Source: RBC038 sp041390625
Lineage (GTDB): Bacteria; Chloroflexota; Dehalococcoidia; UBA2979
Assembly (NCBI GenBank): GCA_041390625.1
Contig: JAWKPM010000013.1
Span: 1 to 64,000, forward strand
Reading direction: 5' to 3'
DNA length: 64,000 nt
A program made the position numbers and the translations under genes. Below are positions 1-8,279 of the stretch, in pieces. The notes beneath the pieces are model-generated. The model saw only the letters and a list, made by a program, of their open reading frames with translations. It had not been told where the DNA came from and made no database searches. Each line of letters opens with the position of its first letter. Within the stretch, counting starts at the first letter, position 1.

Positions 1-748
1 GCGCGCTCAGCAGGTTTCGCACCGCGTACAGCGAGAAGTAGAAGAAGTGCTCGTGATAGATGGTGTCGAACTCGTTGCCATCCATCAGCTTCGTCAGGTG
101 CGGGAACTCGAGGGTCAGCACCCCCTCCGGCGCGAGCAAAATCCGGATCCCCTCGATGAAGTCGTGCGTGCCCGGCACCTGCGCCAGCACGTTGTTCCCG
201 ATCATGAGGTCCGCACGAGGCCCGTCCGCCACCAGCTCCGAGGCCAGCTCGGCACCAAAGAACTCCGAACGCGTCGGCACGCCGCGCGCGATCGCCTCGG
301 CCGCGACGTTCTCGGCCGGCTCAATCCCGAGGCACGGGATCGAGCGCTCTACGAAGCCCTGCAACAGGTACCCATCGTTGCTCGCGAGCTCGACGACGAA
401 TGAGTCCGCCCCGAGGCCGAAGCGGTCGACCACCGTCTCGACGTAGCGCTGCGCATGCTCGACCCAGCTGTCCGAGTAGGACGAGAAGTAGGCGTAGTCG
501 GTGAAGATGTCTTCGGGCCGCACGACCGCCGGCACCTGCACGAGGAAGCAGCGCTGGCACACGTACGCGATCAGCGGATAGAACGCCTCCGCCCGCATCG
601 CCGCCGAGGCAGGAACGAAGCTCTCGCACAGCGGCTGCCAGCCGAGGTCCGCGAACACGTGGGACAGCGCGTGACCGCAGTTCGCGCAGGTGCTCCCAGT
701 GGGCCGGATGACACGCGTCGGAGCGCTCGAGGTGGAAGGGCTGGTCAT
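1..748 (-). CDS. C-methyltransferase, SAM-dependent (3' end cut by window edge)
   Basis: The reading frame starts at the ATG complementary to 746-748 and is still open at base 1, giving 249 residues. The N-terminus carries a putative zinc-binding module (CANC near residue 20, then a second CxxC in VCQRC). Next comes a Rossmann SAM-binding part (VELASNDGYLL, then GIEPAENVA). The frame ends with the YHEHFFYFSL motif that opens the C-terminal domain of sugar-type C-methyltransferases such as the TylCIII/NovU group. This domain order (zinc-binding, methyltransferase, C-terminal domain) is what identifies it. Such enzymes usually have about 400 residues, so roughly 150 are missing. They normally C-methylate nucleotide-linked ketosugars; the substrate here is unknown. 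No partner gene is visible. Confidence 0.85.
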   Translation of the reverse strand, partial: MTSPSTSSAPTRVIRPTGSTCANCGHALSHVFADLGWQPLCESFVPASAAMRAEAFYPLIAYVCQRCFLVQVPAVVRPEDIFTDYAYFSSYSDSWVEHAQRYVETVVDRFGLGADSFVVELASNDGYLLQGFVERSIPCLGIEPAENVAAEAIARGVPTRSEFFGAELASELVADGPRADLMIGNNVLAQVPGTHDFIEGIRILLAPEGVLTLEFPHLTKLMDGNEFDTIYHEHFFYFSLYAVRNLLSA

Positions 749-963
749 AGGCGGTCCCCAGGGCTAGCGACCGGGCGCCGCGCAGGTGTGACCGGCGACG
801 CCGGGCCCGGAGTTCGGACGGCACCCTGCACAGGTAAACGCCTCCCCCGTTACCAGCGCATAAGCCGACACGAACTCGATCTCTCTAATCAGAGTACGCC
901 GATGCGCGAAATGCGCACCCCGCCCCTAGCCCGTCGGCGAGCCCTCGAGGCACGCGCACACGA

Positions 964-989
964 CACGAGCGGCCTTTCGGCCGCTCGTG
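964..989 (-). terminator. Strong hairpin, likely terminator of the acyl-CoA dehydrogenase side
   Basis: A perfect 11-bp inverted repeat (CACGAGCGGCC and its complement) with a TTTC loop lies 27 bp beyond the stop of the minus-strand acyl-CoA dehydrogenase. No long T-tract follows, as is common in very GC-rich genomes. The rest of the 749-1015 gap shows no gene. Confidence 0.6.
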
Positions 990-1015
990 CGTGAAGTCCA
1001 ACCGAGGGTCGAACG

Positions 1016-2263
1016 CTAGCCGCGAGGCAGCCCCAGGCCGCGCGTCGCAATGATGTTGCGCTGGATCTCGGACGAGCCTGCGGCGATCGTCGCCGGCACC
1101 GAGGTCACGTACCCCTGCGTGAACGAGGCCTTCGCCGCAGCGTGCGGGTCGCCGGGCTCCCACACGTTCGAGTACAGCCCGAAGAGCTTCGTCCCCGTCC
1201 GCTGCAGCCGCTGGCCGGCCTCCGAGATGAACATCTTCGCCGTCGAGGCCTCGTAGTTCGGGATCAGGCCCCGGTTCTGCATCGAGATGATGCGGAACGA
1301 GAAGTTCGACCCCACCTCGGTCTCGATGAAGCGCTCCGCCAGCTCCGAGCGCAGGGCCGAGGACTCACCGCCCCGCCCGCTGATCTTCGCCTTCGAGGCG
1401 CCTTCGCCCTTTGCGTAGTCGAGCAGCCGGTTGATGCTGCGCCGCTGCGCCACCGCACCCGAGATGTTCGAGCGCTCGAAGTCGAGCAGCGTGGCGCCCA
1501 CGTACCAGCCGCGGTTCTCCTCGCCGATGACGTTCGCCGAGGACACGCGCACGTCCTCGAAGAACGTCTCGTTGAAGCCGTGCTTCCACGCCATGTTGAT
1601 CAACGGCCGCACCGTGAGACCCGGCGTGTGGATGTCGTCGATCACGAGGAACGTGATGCCGCGGTGCTTCGGCGCGTCCGGGTCGGTTCGCACGAGGGCG
1701 AACAGCGCATCCGCGTGGTGCGCGCCCGACGTCCAGATCTTCTGCCCGTTGACGACGTACTCGTCGCCGTCCTTCACCGCACGCGTCTGCAGCGAGGCGA
1801 GGTCCGAGCCGGACCCCGGCTCCGAGTACCCCTGCGCGAACACGACCTCGCCGGAGAGGATCCCCGGGAGATACTTCTTCCGCTGCTCCTCCGAGGCGTG
1901 CACGATCAGCGTCGGCCCGAGGAGGCTCACGCCCGACCCACCGACGGTCGGCGCGCCGGCCAGTGCCATCTCCTGGCGCAGGATGAACTGCTCCATCGGC
2001 GAGAGGCCGCCGCCGCCGTACTCCTTCGGCCACTGCGGCGCGAACCAGCCGCGCTCCGAGAGCGCGTTCGCCCAGTCCTGCGCCGCCTGGCGTCGCTCGG
2101 CGCTCTCCGCCTTGCGGTCGGCGACCCAGTCGCCCGCCGCACCCTCTTCCGAATCGCCCTCACCCGAGGCGAGGCGCTTGTAGAACTCGGGGAGGCCGTT
2201 CTGCAGTACCCCACGCACCTCGGCGCGGAACGCTGCCTGCTTCTCGTCGTCGGCCCAGTCCAC
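1016..2263 (-). CDS. Acyl-CoA dehydrogenase
   Basis: This is a 415-residue FAD flavoprotein of the acyl-CoA dehydrogenase family, which introduces the alpha-beta double bond into an acyl-CoA thioester. The frame shows the N-terminal helical domain (FILRQEMALAGAP), the FAD/substrate middle domain (QGYSEPGSGSDLASL, WTSGAH) and the C-terminal helical domain ending in EIQRNIIATRGLGLPRG. I chose the GTG at 2261-2263 because AAGGGCGG precedes it and the resulting start VDWADDEKQAAFR aligns with the paralogue at 21806 (MDWNDTPEQAAFR). An upstream ATG at 2311 would add 16 residues. The two paralogues are similar over their whole length, so they probably handle related acyl-CoAs, possibly steroid or branched substrates. 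Confidence 0.9.
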   Translation of the reverse strand: MDWADDEKQAAFRAEVRGVLQNGLPEFYKRLASGEGDSEEGAAGDWVADRKAESAERRQAAQDWANALSERGWFAPQWPKEYGGGGLSPMEQFILRQEMALAGAPTVGGSGVSLLGPTLIVHASEEQRKKYLPGILSGEVVFAQGYSEPGSGSDLASLQTRAVKDGDEYVVNGQKIWTSGAHHADALFALVRTDPDAPKHRGITFLVIDDIHTPGLTVRPLINMAWKHGFNETFFEDVRVSSANVIGEENRGWYVGATLLDFERSNISGAVAQRRSINRLLDYAKGEGASKAKISGRGGESSALRSELAERFIETEVGSNFSFRIISMQNRGLIPNYEASTAKMFISEAGQRLQRTGTKLFGLYSNVWEPGDPHAAAKASFTQGYVTSVPATIAAGSSEIQRNIIATRGLGLPRG

Positions 2264-2459
2264 GTCATCCGCCCTTCGTGTTAGCCGTCGCTGCCGGTCG
2301 CTCCCGGCCACTGCCGATCATTGCCGCATCGTCGCGGCGAGGTTGCCGAGGATTGTACTCGTCATCATCGAGGCCGGGTGTGCATCCCGAGGCATTTCCG
2401 GGGATTTCCGACCTTCTAACTGGCTTTCACCGCGACCGCCACACGAGTACGCTCCTCGC

Positions 2460-3302
2460 ATGCCGAACGCACCGACCGAGGACCTCGCTCGCCGTCTCGA
2501 GGCCGCACGCGCCGAATACGCGCTGCCCCTCGACACCCGCTCGCGCTCCGAGGACATCGCGCGCCGCACCCTCGCGCTGCTCTTCCCACACTTCGCGGTC
2601 GGCGGCGATCGAGGCACGCCGGCCGTCGCCGAGGAGTTGCGCGAGCTCGGCGACCGCCTCGCCTCGTTCCTGCGTGATCAGGGCAAGCTCGCATCCGAGG
2701 CCGGTCGCACCGCCGAGGCCTTCGTCGCCGGCCTCGAGGACCTGCGCAACGCCCTCCAGGAGGACGCCGAGGCTAATTGCGAGGCCGACCCCGCCGCCAC
2801 CGGCACCGACGAGGTCATCATCGCCTATCCCGGCTTCTTCGCCATCGCCTGCTATCGCATCGCGCATCGATTGCATGACCTCGGCGTCGAGCTGCTACCG
2901 AGGCTGATCACGGAGCTGGCCCACCGCCAGACCGGCATCGACATCCACCCCGGCGCCACGATCGGCGCGTCGCTGGCCATCGACCACGGCACCGGCATCG
3001 TCATCGGCGAGAGCGCCCTGCTCGGCGACCGCGTGCGCCTGTACCAGGGTGTGACCCTCGGCGCCCTGATCGTCCGCAAGGACCTCGCGAAGCAGAAGCG
3101 CCACCCGACCATCGAGGACGACGTCGTCGTCTACGCGAACGCGACCATCCTCGGCGGCGACGCCGTGATCGGCGCGGGCAGCGTGATCGGCGGCAACGTC
3201 TGGCTCACCCACGCCGTCCCGCCGGGCTCGATCGTCACCCACGCCGCCACCGTCGAGCGCGCCCTCGAGGTCGGCGAGTACCCGCTCGAATACCACATCT
3301 AG
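2460..3302 (+). CDS. cysE: Serine O-acetyltransferase
   Basis: The 280-residue protein transfers acetyl from acetyl-CoA to L-serine, giving O-acetylserine for cysteine synthesis. The N-terminal half is helical. The C-terminal half is a left-handed beta-helix with hexapeptide turns: GIDIHPGATIG, then the conserved AIDHGTGIVIGE and YQGVTLGAL, and further turns to NVWLTHAVP. The long N-terminus resembles the EpsC/SrpH type more than E. coli CysE. The ATG at 2460 begins MPNAPTEDLARRLE; the upstream in-frame extension reads as non-coding. cysK follows 51 bp downstream on the same strand, so the two steps of cysteine synthesis are probably co-transcribed. Confidence 0.92.
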   Translation: MPNAPTEDLARRLEAARAEYALPLDTRSRSEDIARRTLALLFPHFAVGGDRGTPAVAEELRELGDRLASFLRDQGKLASEAGRTAEAFVAGLEDLRNALQEDAEANCEADPAATGTDEVIIAYPGFFAIACYRIAHRLHDLGVELLPRLITELAHRQTGIDIHPGATIGASLAIDHGTGIVIGESALLGDRVRLYQGVTLGALIVRKDLAKQKRHPTIEDDVVVYANATILGGDAVIGAGSVIGGNVWLTHAVPPGSIVTHAATVERALEVGEYPLEYHI

Positions 3303-3353
3303 CCGTCTATCTAGCCCCGAGGCCGAGAGGCCGCTCGCAGCGAAGGAGCTCCC

Positions 3354-4262
3354 GTGAAAGCCCAGTCCATCCTTGAGACGATCGGGAACACGCCCCACGT
3401 CCGCATCAGCCGTCTCTTCCCCGATCACGAGGTCTGGCTGAAGCTCGAGCGAGCCAACCCCGGCGGCAGCATCAAGGACCGCATCGGCCTCGCCATGATC
3501 GAGGCAGCCGAGGCCGCGGGCGTCTTGAACGCCGACAGCGTCATCATCGAGCCGACCTCCGGCAACACCGGTATTGGCCTCGCGATGACGGCCGCCGTGA
3601 AGGGCTACCGCCTCATCCTCGTCATGCCGGAATCGATGTCGGTCGAGCGCCGTCGCATCCTCGCCGCATACGGCGCCGAGGTGGATCTCACCCCCCGCGA
3701 GCAGGGCATGAACGGCTCCATCAACCGCGCCATCGAGCTCCGCGACGCCACCCCCGGCGGCTGGATCCCCCAGCAGTTCGAGAACGAGGCCAACGTCGAG
3801 GTCCACAAGCGCACGACCGCCCCCGAGATCATCGCCGACTTCCCGGAAGGCATCGATTTCCTCATCACCGGCGTCGGCACCGGCGGCCACATCACCGGCG
3901 TGAGCGAGACCCTGAAGCAGACCTGGCCCAACATGCAGACCTTCGCCGTCGAGCCGGAGAAGTCGCCCGTGATCTCCGGCGGCGCCCCCGGCCCGCACCG
4001 CATCCAGGGCATCGGCGCTGGCTTCATCCCGAAGAACCTGCACGTCGACACCCTCGACGGCACGATTCAAATCACCGAGGACGACGCCTTCGAGTGGGCT
4101 CGCCGCATCGCCCGCGTCGAGGGCATCTTCGTCGGCCCGTCCTCCGGCGCCACGTTGTCCGCCGTCTCGAAGAAGCTCCCGGAGCTCCCCGAGGGCAGTC
4201 GCGTTCTCGCCTTCTGCTACGACACCGGCGAGCGCTACCTCTCGATCGAGAACCTCTTCTAG
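3354..4262 (+). CDS. cysK: Cysteine synthase (O-acetylserine sulfhydrylase)
   Basis: This 302-residue PLP enzyme converts O-acetylserine plus sulfide to cysteine. The cofactor lysine is Lys41 in NPGGSIKDR. The PTSGNTG loop binds the substrate carboxylate, TGVGTGGHITG binds the PLP phosphate, and VGPSSGATL near the C-terminus completes the active site. The length matches the family. The GTG start is preceded by GAAGGAG at good spacing. It lies directly downstream of cysE, whose product is its substrate, and the pair may form the usual synthase complex. A structured repeat copy follows the stop. Confidence 0.93.
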   Translation: MKAQSILETIGNTPHVRISRLFPDHEVWLKLERANPGGSIKDRIGLAMIEAAEAAGVLNADSVIIEPTSGNTGIGLAMTAAVKGYRLILVMPESMSVERRRILAAYGAEVDLTPREQGMNGSINRAIELRDATPGGWIPQQFENEANVEVHKRTTAPEIIADFPEGIDFLITGVGTGGHITGVSETLKQTWPNMQTFAVEPEKSPVISGGAPGPHRIQGIGAGFIPKNLHVDTLDGTIQITEDDAFEWARRIARVEGIFVGPSSGATLSAVSKKLPELPEGSRVLAFCYDTGERYLSIENLF

Positions 4263-4450
4263 CGCGCCCCGTCGAGGCGCTGGCGGTCTCCCCCGCCGGC
4301 GCCTCACCCGCCTCCTTCCGAGATCCCTCGCTCGCGCCCATTGAGACGCAACCCCGCCCCGAGGCAGCGGTGCGGCCGAGGAATCCGCTTCGCTCGCTCG
4401 GCTTCGGCGGTTACGTCGAGTTGCCAGCGCCCCTCAAGGGCGAGACAACG

Positions 4451-4545
4451 ACCTCCGAGGGAGCGCGAGGGCGAAGCCCTCGCTGAAGAAAGGGCGGGTG
4501 GGCGGGCAGCCCGGCCGGAGGCCGGACCTCACCTCCCGTGCGTGC
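4451..4545 (+). repeat. Structured intergenic repeat, copy 1
   Basis: Hairpin 1 is at 4465-4483 (GCGAGGGC, GAA loop). The G-tract motif GGGCGGGTGGGCGGG is at 4492-4506. Hairpin 2 is at 4511-4525 (CCGGCC, GGA loop). The third hairpin is degenerate. The copy lies between convergent cysK and the Gfo/Idh gene and appears to run into the 3' end of the latter. Confidence 0.85.
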
Positions 4546-5665
4546 CAGCGCCCATCGAGGTCGCTACCCCGCACCCGCACTGAAGCGCCCGTGGCCGCCG
4601 AGCGCTCGATAGCATCCAGCAATGGTGCGCCTCGACCGCCGCCTCGAAGTCTGGGTCGAACGCCGTCCCGCCCCGCATCGCGTCCGCGAGCCGCGCGTAG
4701 CCGTGCGCGACGTTTCGAGGCGGTCCCGGCGGCGTGCCCTCCGGCGCCACAAAGTATTCCGAGGGCACCTCGATCTCCGCCAGCGCCTGGCCCGCCCGCG
4801 CCCCCGAGAGCGTGCTCGGCCCGATGTTCGGCGACCGCGAGGTGAGGAACAGCGCCCCCTCGCGGCCGTAGATCTCCATGCGCGTCCCGGGCGCCTGATG
4901 CGGCACGCTCGCGACTTGCATCGCAATCTCCGCGCCACCCTCGAGGCGACCGGCGACCGTGATGTTGTCCGGCGCGTCCACCGGCACGGGCGCCCCCGTC
5001 TCCTCGTCGTACCACTCCGTGATCCGAGTCGTGACCCTCGAGGTCAGCTCATCGACCGGCCCGACGATGTACGTGAACGCATCCATCGCGTGCCCACCCG
5101 AGATCGTGAGCGTGTTCGCGCCGTTCGCCCGCACGGACTGCCAGATGCGCCCCGGCCCTCGGCGCAGTGTTGCCTGCGAGATCACACTCAGGTTCGCCGT
5201 GGGCACCTCGCCGATGTGCCCCTGCGCCACGAGGTCCCGCGCGTACCGAATCGCGGGGTCGCTGCGCCCCTGCAGCCCCACCGCCGTCGCGAGGCCCTTC
5301 TCCTGGGCGAGGCCGGCCATCTCTTCCGCCTCGGCGAGCGTGGCGCCGAGGGGCCACTCGCAGAACGCCGCCTTCCCCGCCCGCAGCGCTGACATCACGA
5401 GGTTGTGATGCCCCGGCACCCGCACCACCACCGCCACGAGGTCGACGTCCGGATGCGCCACCATGTCCTCGATGTCGTGGAACGCGAGGCGCGCGCCGAA
5501 GCGCTCCGCCGAGGCCTGCGCCGTCTCCTCCCTCGAGGTGCACACGGCCACCAGCTCGTAGTCCCCCAGCTGCGCGAGCGCCGGGACGTGCGCGTTCGCC
5601 CCCCAGCCGCTCCCGCCCTCCGTCACCGTCGCACCCACGATCCCCACTCGAATCGGGTCAGCCAT
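4529..5665 (-). CDS. Gfo/Idh/MocA-family oxidoreductase, C-terminus probably frameshifted
   Basis: The frame encodes 378 residues with an N-terminal NAD(P)-binding Rossmann fold (RVGIVGATVTEGGSGWG), an ECUP-like substitute (FCEWPLG) and the C-terminal beta-sheet domain, as in Gal80-like dehydrogenases acting on sugars or cyclitols. The substrate is unknown. After EAAVEAHH (about base 4622) the frame continues as unrelated CWMLSSARRP. The neighbouring frame reads LLDAIERSAATG, the usual C-terminal ending of this family. One missing base near 4620-4624 explains this. Beyond that point neither frame stops before the adjacent repeat copy. It lies 3' of metA on the same strand, separated by a hairpin. 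Confidence 0.8.
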   Translation of the reverse strand: MADPIRVGIVGATVTEGGSGWGANAHVPALAQLGDYELVAVCTSREETAQASAERFGARLAFHDIEDMVAHPDVDLVAVVVRVPGHHNLVMSALRAGKAAFCEWPLGATLAEAEEMAGLAQEKGLATAVGLQGRSDPAIRYARDLVAQGHIGEVPTANLSVISQATLRRGPGRIWQSVRANGANTLTISGGHAMDAFTYIVGPVDELTSRVTTRITEWYDEETGAPVPVDAPDNITVAGRLEGGAEIAMQVASVPHQAPGTRMEIYGREGALFLTSRSPNIGPSTLSGARAGQALAEIEVPSEYFVAPEGTPPGPPRNVAHGYARLADAMRGGTAFDPDFEAAVEAHHCWMLSSARRPRALQCGCGVATSMGAGTHGR

Positions 5666-5689
5666 CGAGGTCCTCCTGCGTCAGATGCG

Positions 5690-5715
5690 CATCGAGGCGC
5701 GTTTGCGCCTCGATG
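5690..5715 (-). terminator. Hairpin between metA and the Gfo/Idh gene
   Basis: A perfect 11-bp inverted repeat (CATCGAGGCGC with its complement) and a GTTT loop lies 28 bp after the metA stop. It probably ends or attenuates the metY-metA transcript before the oxidoreductase gene. Confidence 0.6.
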
Positions 5716-5742
5716 TCTCGGTTCGTCTTCGTCGCGCCGGCC

Positions 5743-6693
5743 TCAGCGCGCGATCGAGCGTCGCTCCAGTCCGGGCGGCGCGGCGATCTCGCTGACGTTG
5801 AACGGCGTTCCGGCGTACACACGCACGATCCAGTTCCAGAACAGCAGGTGCGCGTTCGCCCGCCAGAGGTTCAGCGGCTCCTGCGTCGAGTCGTCGCCCG
5901 GGAAGTAGTTCCGAGGCAGCTGGATGTCGAGCCCGGCCCCGAGGTCCCGCTCGTACTCCTCCGCCAGCGTCGTCGTGTCGTACTCGAGGTGGTTGAACAT
6001 GTACACCGCCCGCCGCGGCTCGTCCTCGACGAGGCACAGCCCCGAGTCGGGCGACTCCGCGAGGATGTGCAGCCCCGTCAGCTCCGGGATGTCCTCGCGC
6101 CGCACCTCGGTGTGGCGCGATACCGGGATGAGGAAGTGGTCGTTGAACCCGCGAAGGAGCTGCGTGTTCGCCCGCAGCACCGTGTGCTCGAACACCCCGA
6201 ACATCTTTCGAGGCAGCTCGTACTTCGGCACACCGTAGAAGTGCTGGAGCGCCGCCTGCGCCCCCCAGCAGATGTAGAACGTGCTGTACACGTGGTCCGT
6301 CGCCCAGTCGAAGATCGAGGTCAGCTCGTCCCAGTAGTCGACGTCCTCGAATGGCAGCGTCTCGATCGGCGCTCCTGTGACGATGAGCCCGTCGAACTTC
6401 TCGTCGCGCACGTCCTCCCACGTCCGGTAGAACGCCAGCAGGTGCGCCTCGGGCGTGTTCTTCGCCTCGTGCGTCGCCGTCTTGAGCAGCGTCATTTCGA
6501 CCTGCAGCGGCGTCGACCCCACGAGGCGCGCGATCTGCGTCTCGGTCCGGATCTTGTTCGGCATCAGGTTGAGCAGCGCGATCCGCAGCGGGCGGATGTC
6601 CTGGTGGACGGCGTCCGCCTCACGAATGACGGCGACGCCCTCCTCTTCGAGGACGCGGCGCGCCGGCAGATCGTCCGGGATCTTGATCGGCAT
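5743..6693 (-). CDS. metA: Homoserine O-acetyltransferase, MetA type
   Basis: The 316-residue protein aligns well with E. coli MetA (MPIKIPDDLPA, LNLMPNKIRTE, DGLIVTGAPI). The catalytic residues fall at the family positions: Cys142 in YICWGAQ, His235 and Glu237 in NHLEYD. Residue 111 is Glu (APIETLPF). In this family Glu111 marks acetyl-CoA users and Gly111, as in E. coli, marks succinyl-CoA users, so I call it an O-acetyltransferase. That fits the upstream metY, which uses O-acetylhomoserine. The start at 6693 is set by homology; upstream in-frame codons look non-coding. It acts in the cytoplasm in methionine synthesis. Confidence 0.92.
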   Translation of the reverse strand: MPIKIPDDLPARRVLEEEGVAVIREADAVHQDIRPLRIALLNLMPNKIRTETQIARLVGSTPLQVEMTLLKTATHEAKNTPEAHLLAFYRTWEDVRDEKFDGLIVTGAPIETLPFEDVDYWDELTSIFDWATDHVYSTFYICWGAQAALQHFYGVPKYELPRKMFGVFEHTVLRANTQLLRGFNDHFLIPVSRHTEVRREDIPELTGLHILAESPDSGLCLVEDEPRRAVYMFNHLEYDTTTLAEEYERDLGAGLDIQLPRNYFPGDDSTQEPLNLWRANAHLLFWNWIVRVYAGTPFNVSEIAAPPGLERRSIAR

Positions 6694-6757
6694 CGATGTC
6701 TCGCCCCGCGACTCCTCGCGACCCCGCCCATCGAGGCCGCGAGTCACACCTTCGAGG

Positions 6758-8056
6758 CTACCCTGCCGCCTTCGCGAGCGCCTGCTCGAGGTCCGCGATG
6801 ATCTCGTCCTGGTGCTCGATGCCCACCGAGAGCCGCACGTAGCCCTCGGTCACACCGGTCGCCAGCTGGTCCTCCGGCGAGAGCTGCGAGTGCGTCGTCG
6901 AGGACGGGTGGATCGCCAGGGTCTTGGCGTCACCGATGTTCGCGACGTGGTAGATGAGCTCCAGCGCGTCGATGAAGCGCTTGCCCGCCTCCTTGCCGCC
7001 CGCGAGCTCGAAGCCGACCAGCCCGCCGAACCCGCCATCGAGGTACGTGTCGGCGCGACGCTTCTCCTCGTCCGTCCAGAGGCTCGGGTGGATCACCTTC
7101 GTCACGGCCGGGTGCTTCGAGAGGAAGTCGACGACCGCGAGGGCGTTCGAGCAGTGCCGCTCCATGCGCAGCGGCAACGTCTCGATGCCCTGCAAGAACA
7201 GGAACGCGTTGAACGGGCTCATCGCCGATCCGAGGTCACGAAGCAGCGTGACGCGCGCCTTGAGGATGTAGGCGATCGGCCCGAGGGGCTTCACGGCCTG
7301 CGTCCACACCGCGCCGTGGTAGCTCGGGTCGGGCTGGTTCAGCATCGGGAAGCGGTCGGCGTGCGCCTCCCAGTCGAAGGTGCCGCCATCCACGAGCAGA
7401 CCACCGATCGAGGTGCCGTGCCCACCGATGTACTTCGTCGTGGAGTACATGACGATGTGCGCGCCGTGCTTCAGCGGCTTGCAGATGATCGGCGCCGCCG
7501 TGTTGTCGACGATCAGCGGCACGCCCAGTTCGTTGCCGATGTCCGCGACCTCGCGGATCGGGAAGGCCTGCAGCTTCGGGTTCGGCAGCGTCTCGGCGTA
7601 GTACGCGCGCGTGCGATCGTCCGTCGCGCGCCGGAACCCCTCGGGGTCGGCCGGGTCCACGAACCGCGTCTCGATGCCCATCGTCTTCAGCGTGTTCGCG
7701 AACAGGTTCCACGTGCCGCCGTAGAGGTCCGTCGAGGACACGATGTTGTCCCCGGCCCCGGCAATGTTCAGGATCGCGAACGTCGTCGCCGCCTGACCCG
7801 AGGCCAGCGCGAGCCCTGCCACACCACCCTCGAGAGCCGCGATGCGCTCCTCGAGGACCGCGGTCGTCGGGTTCATGATGCGCGTATAGATGTTCCCGAG
7901 CTCCTGCAGCGCGAACAGGTTCTCGGCGTGCTCGGTGTCGCGGAACTGGTAGCTCGTCGTCTGGTAGATCGGCACCGCGACGGCGCCCGTCGCCGGGTCG
8001 GCGCGGTAGCCCGCGTGCAGCGCGATCGTCTCCGGGTGCGTCAGGTCTGGGGCCAC
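6758..8056 (-). CDS. metY: O-acetylhomoserine sulfhydrylase
   Basis: This 432-residue Cys/Met-metabolism PLP enzyme makes homocysteine from O-acetylhomoserine and sulfide. The PLP lysine is Lys208 in YSTTKYIGGHG. Other family motifs are NIYTRIMNPTT, ALASGQAA and VDNTAAPIICKPL. The length and the C-terminal SVGIEHQDEI support MetY rather than the shorter cystathionine enzymes. The start is GTG with GAGAGAG upstream. metA follows 64 bp downstream, so the pair converts homoserine to homocysteine by direct sulfhydrylation. I looked at the 223-bp upstream gap for a SAM riboswitch and recognised none. Confidence 0.92.
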   Translation of the reverse strand: MAPDLTHPETIALHAGYRADPATGAVAVPIYQTTSYQFRDTEHAENLFALQELGNIYTRIMNPTTAVLEERIAALEGGVAGLALASGQAATTFAILNIAGAGDNIVSSTDLYGGTWNLFANTLKTMGIETRFVDPADPEGFRRATDDRTRAYYAETLPNPKLQAFPIREVADIGNELGVPLIVDNTAAPIICKPLKHGAHIVMYSTTKYIGGHGTSIGGLLVDGGTFDWEAHADRFPMLNQPDPSYHGAVWTQAVKPLGPIAYILKARVTLLRDLGSAMSPFNAFLFLQGIETLPLRMERHCSNALAVVDFLSKHPAVTKVIHPSLWTDEEKRRADTYLDGGFGGLVGFELAGGKEAGKRFIDALELIYHVANIGDAKTLAIHPSSTTHSQLSPEDQLATGVTEGYVRLSVGIEHQDEIIADLEQALAKAAG

Positions 8057-8279
8057 GTGACTCTCTCTTCCCGGGCGCCCGCCGGCGCGCGAGGCGCGGG
8101 ACGAGGGCCTGCTCGTGTGATGCCGTCGCGAGATTCGAGGCCGGGCGTCCCGTCGCTCGATCCCCCGCCGCGCCGGAGCATACGTCAGTGCCCCGCCTGA
8201 ATCTATAGACGACTCAGTTGCTCATGTTACTCATGATCGTCGCGGGAGCCGCCCGAGGCCGACCTCGTACCATCGAGGT

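Noticed and set aside
4465..4483. Repeat hairpin 1 as an ordinary intrinsic terminator
   Set aside because: No T-tract follows, the element also occurs between divergent genes, and orientation is fixed rather than following transcription.
8057..8279. SAM riboswitch before metY
   Set aside because: I found no recognisable SAM-I, SAM-II or related core in the leader; only GC-rich inverted segments.
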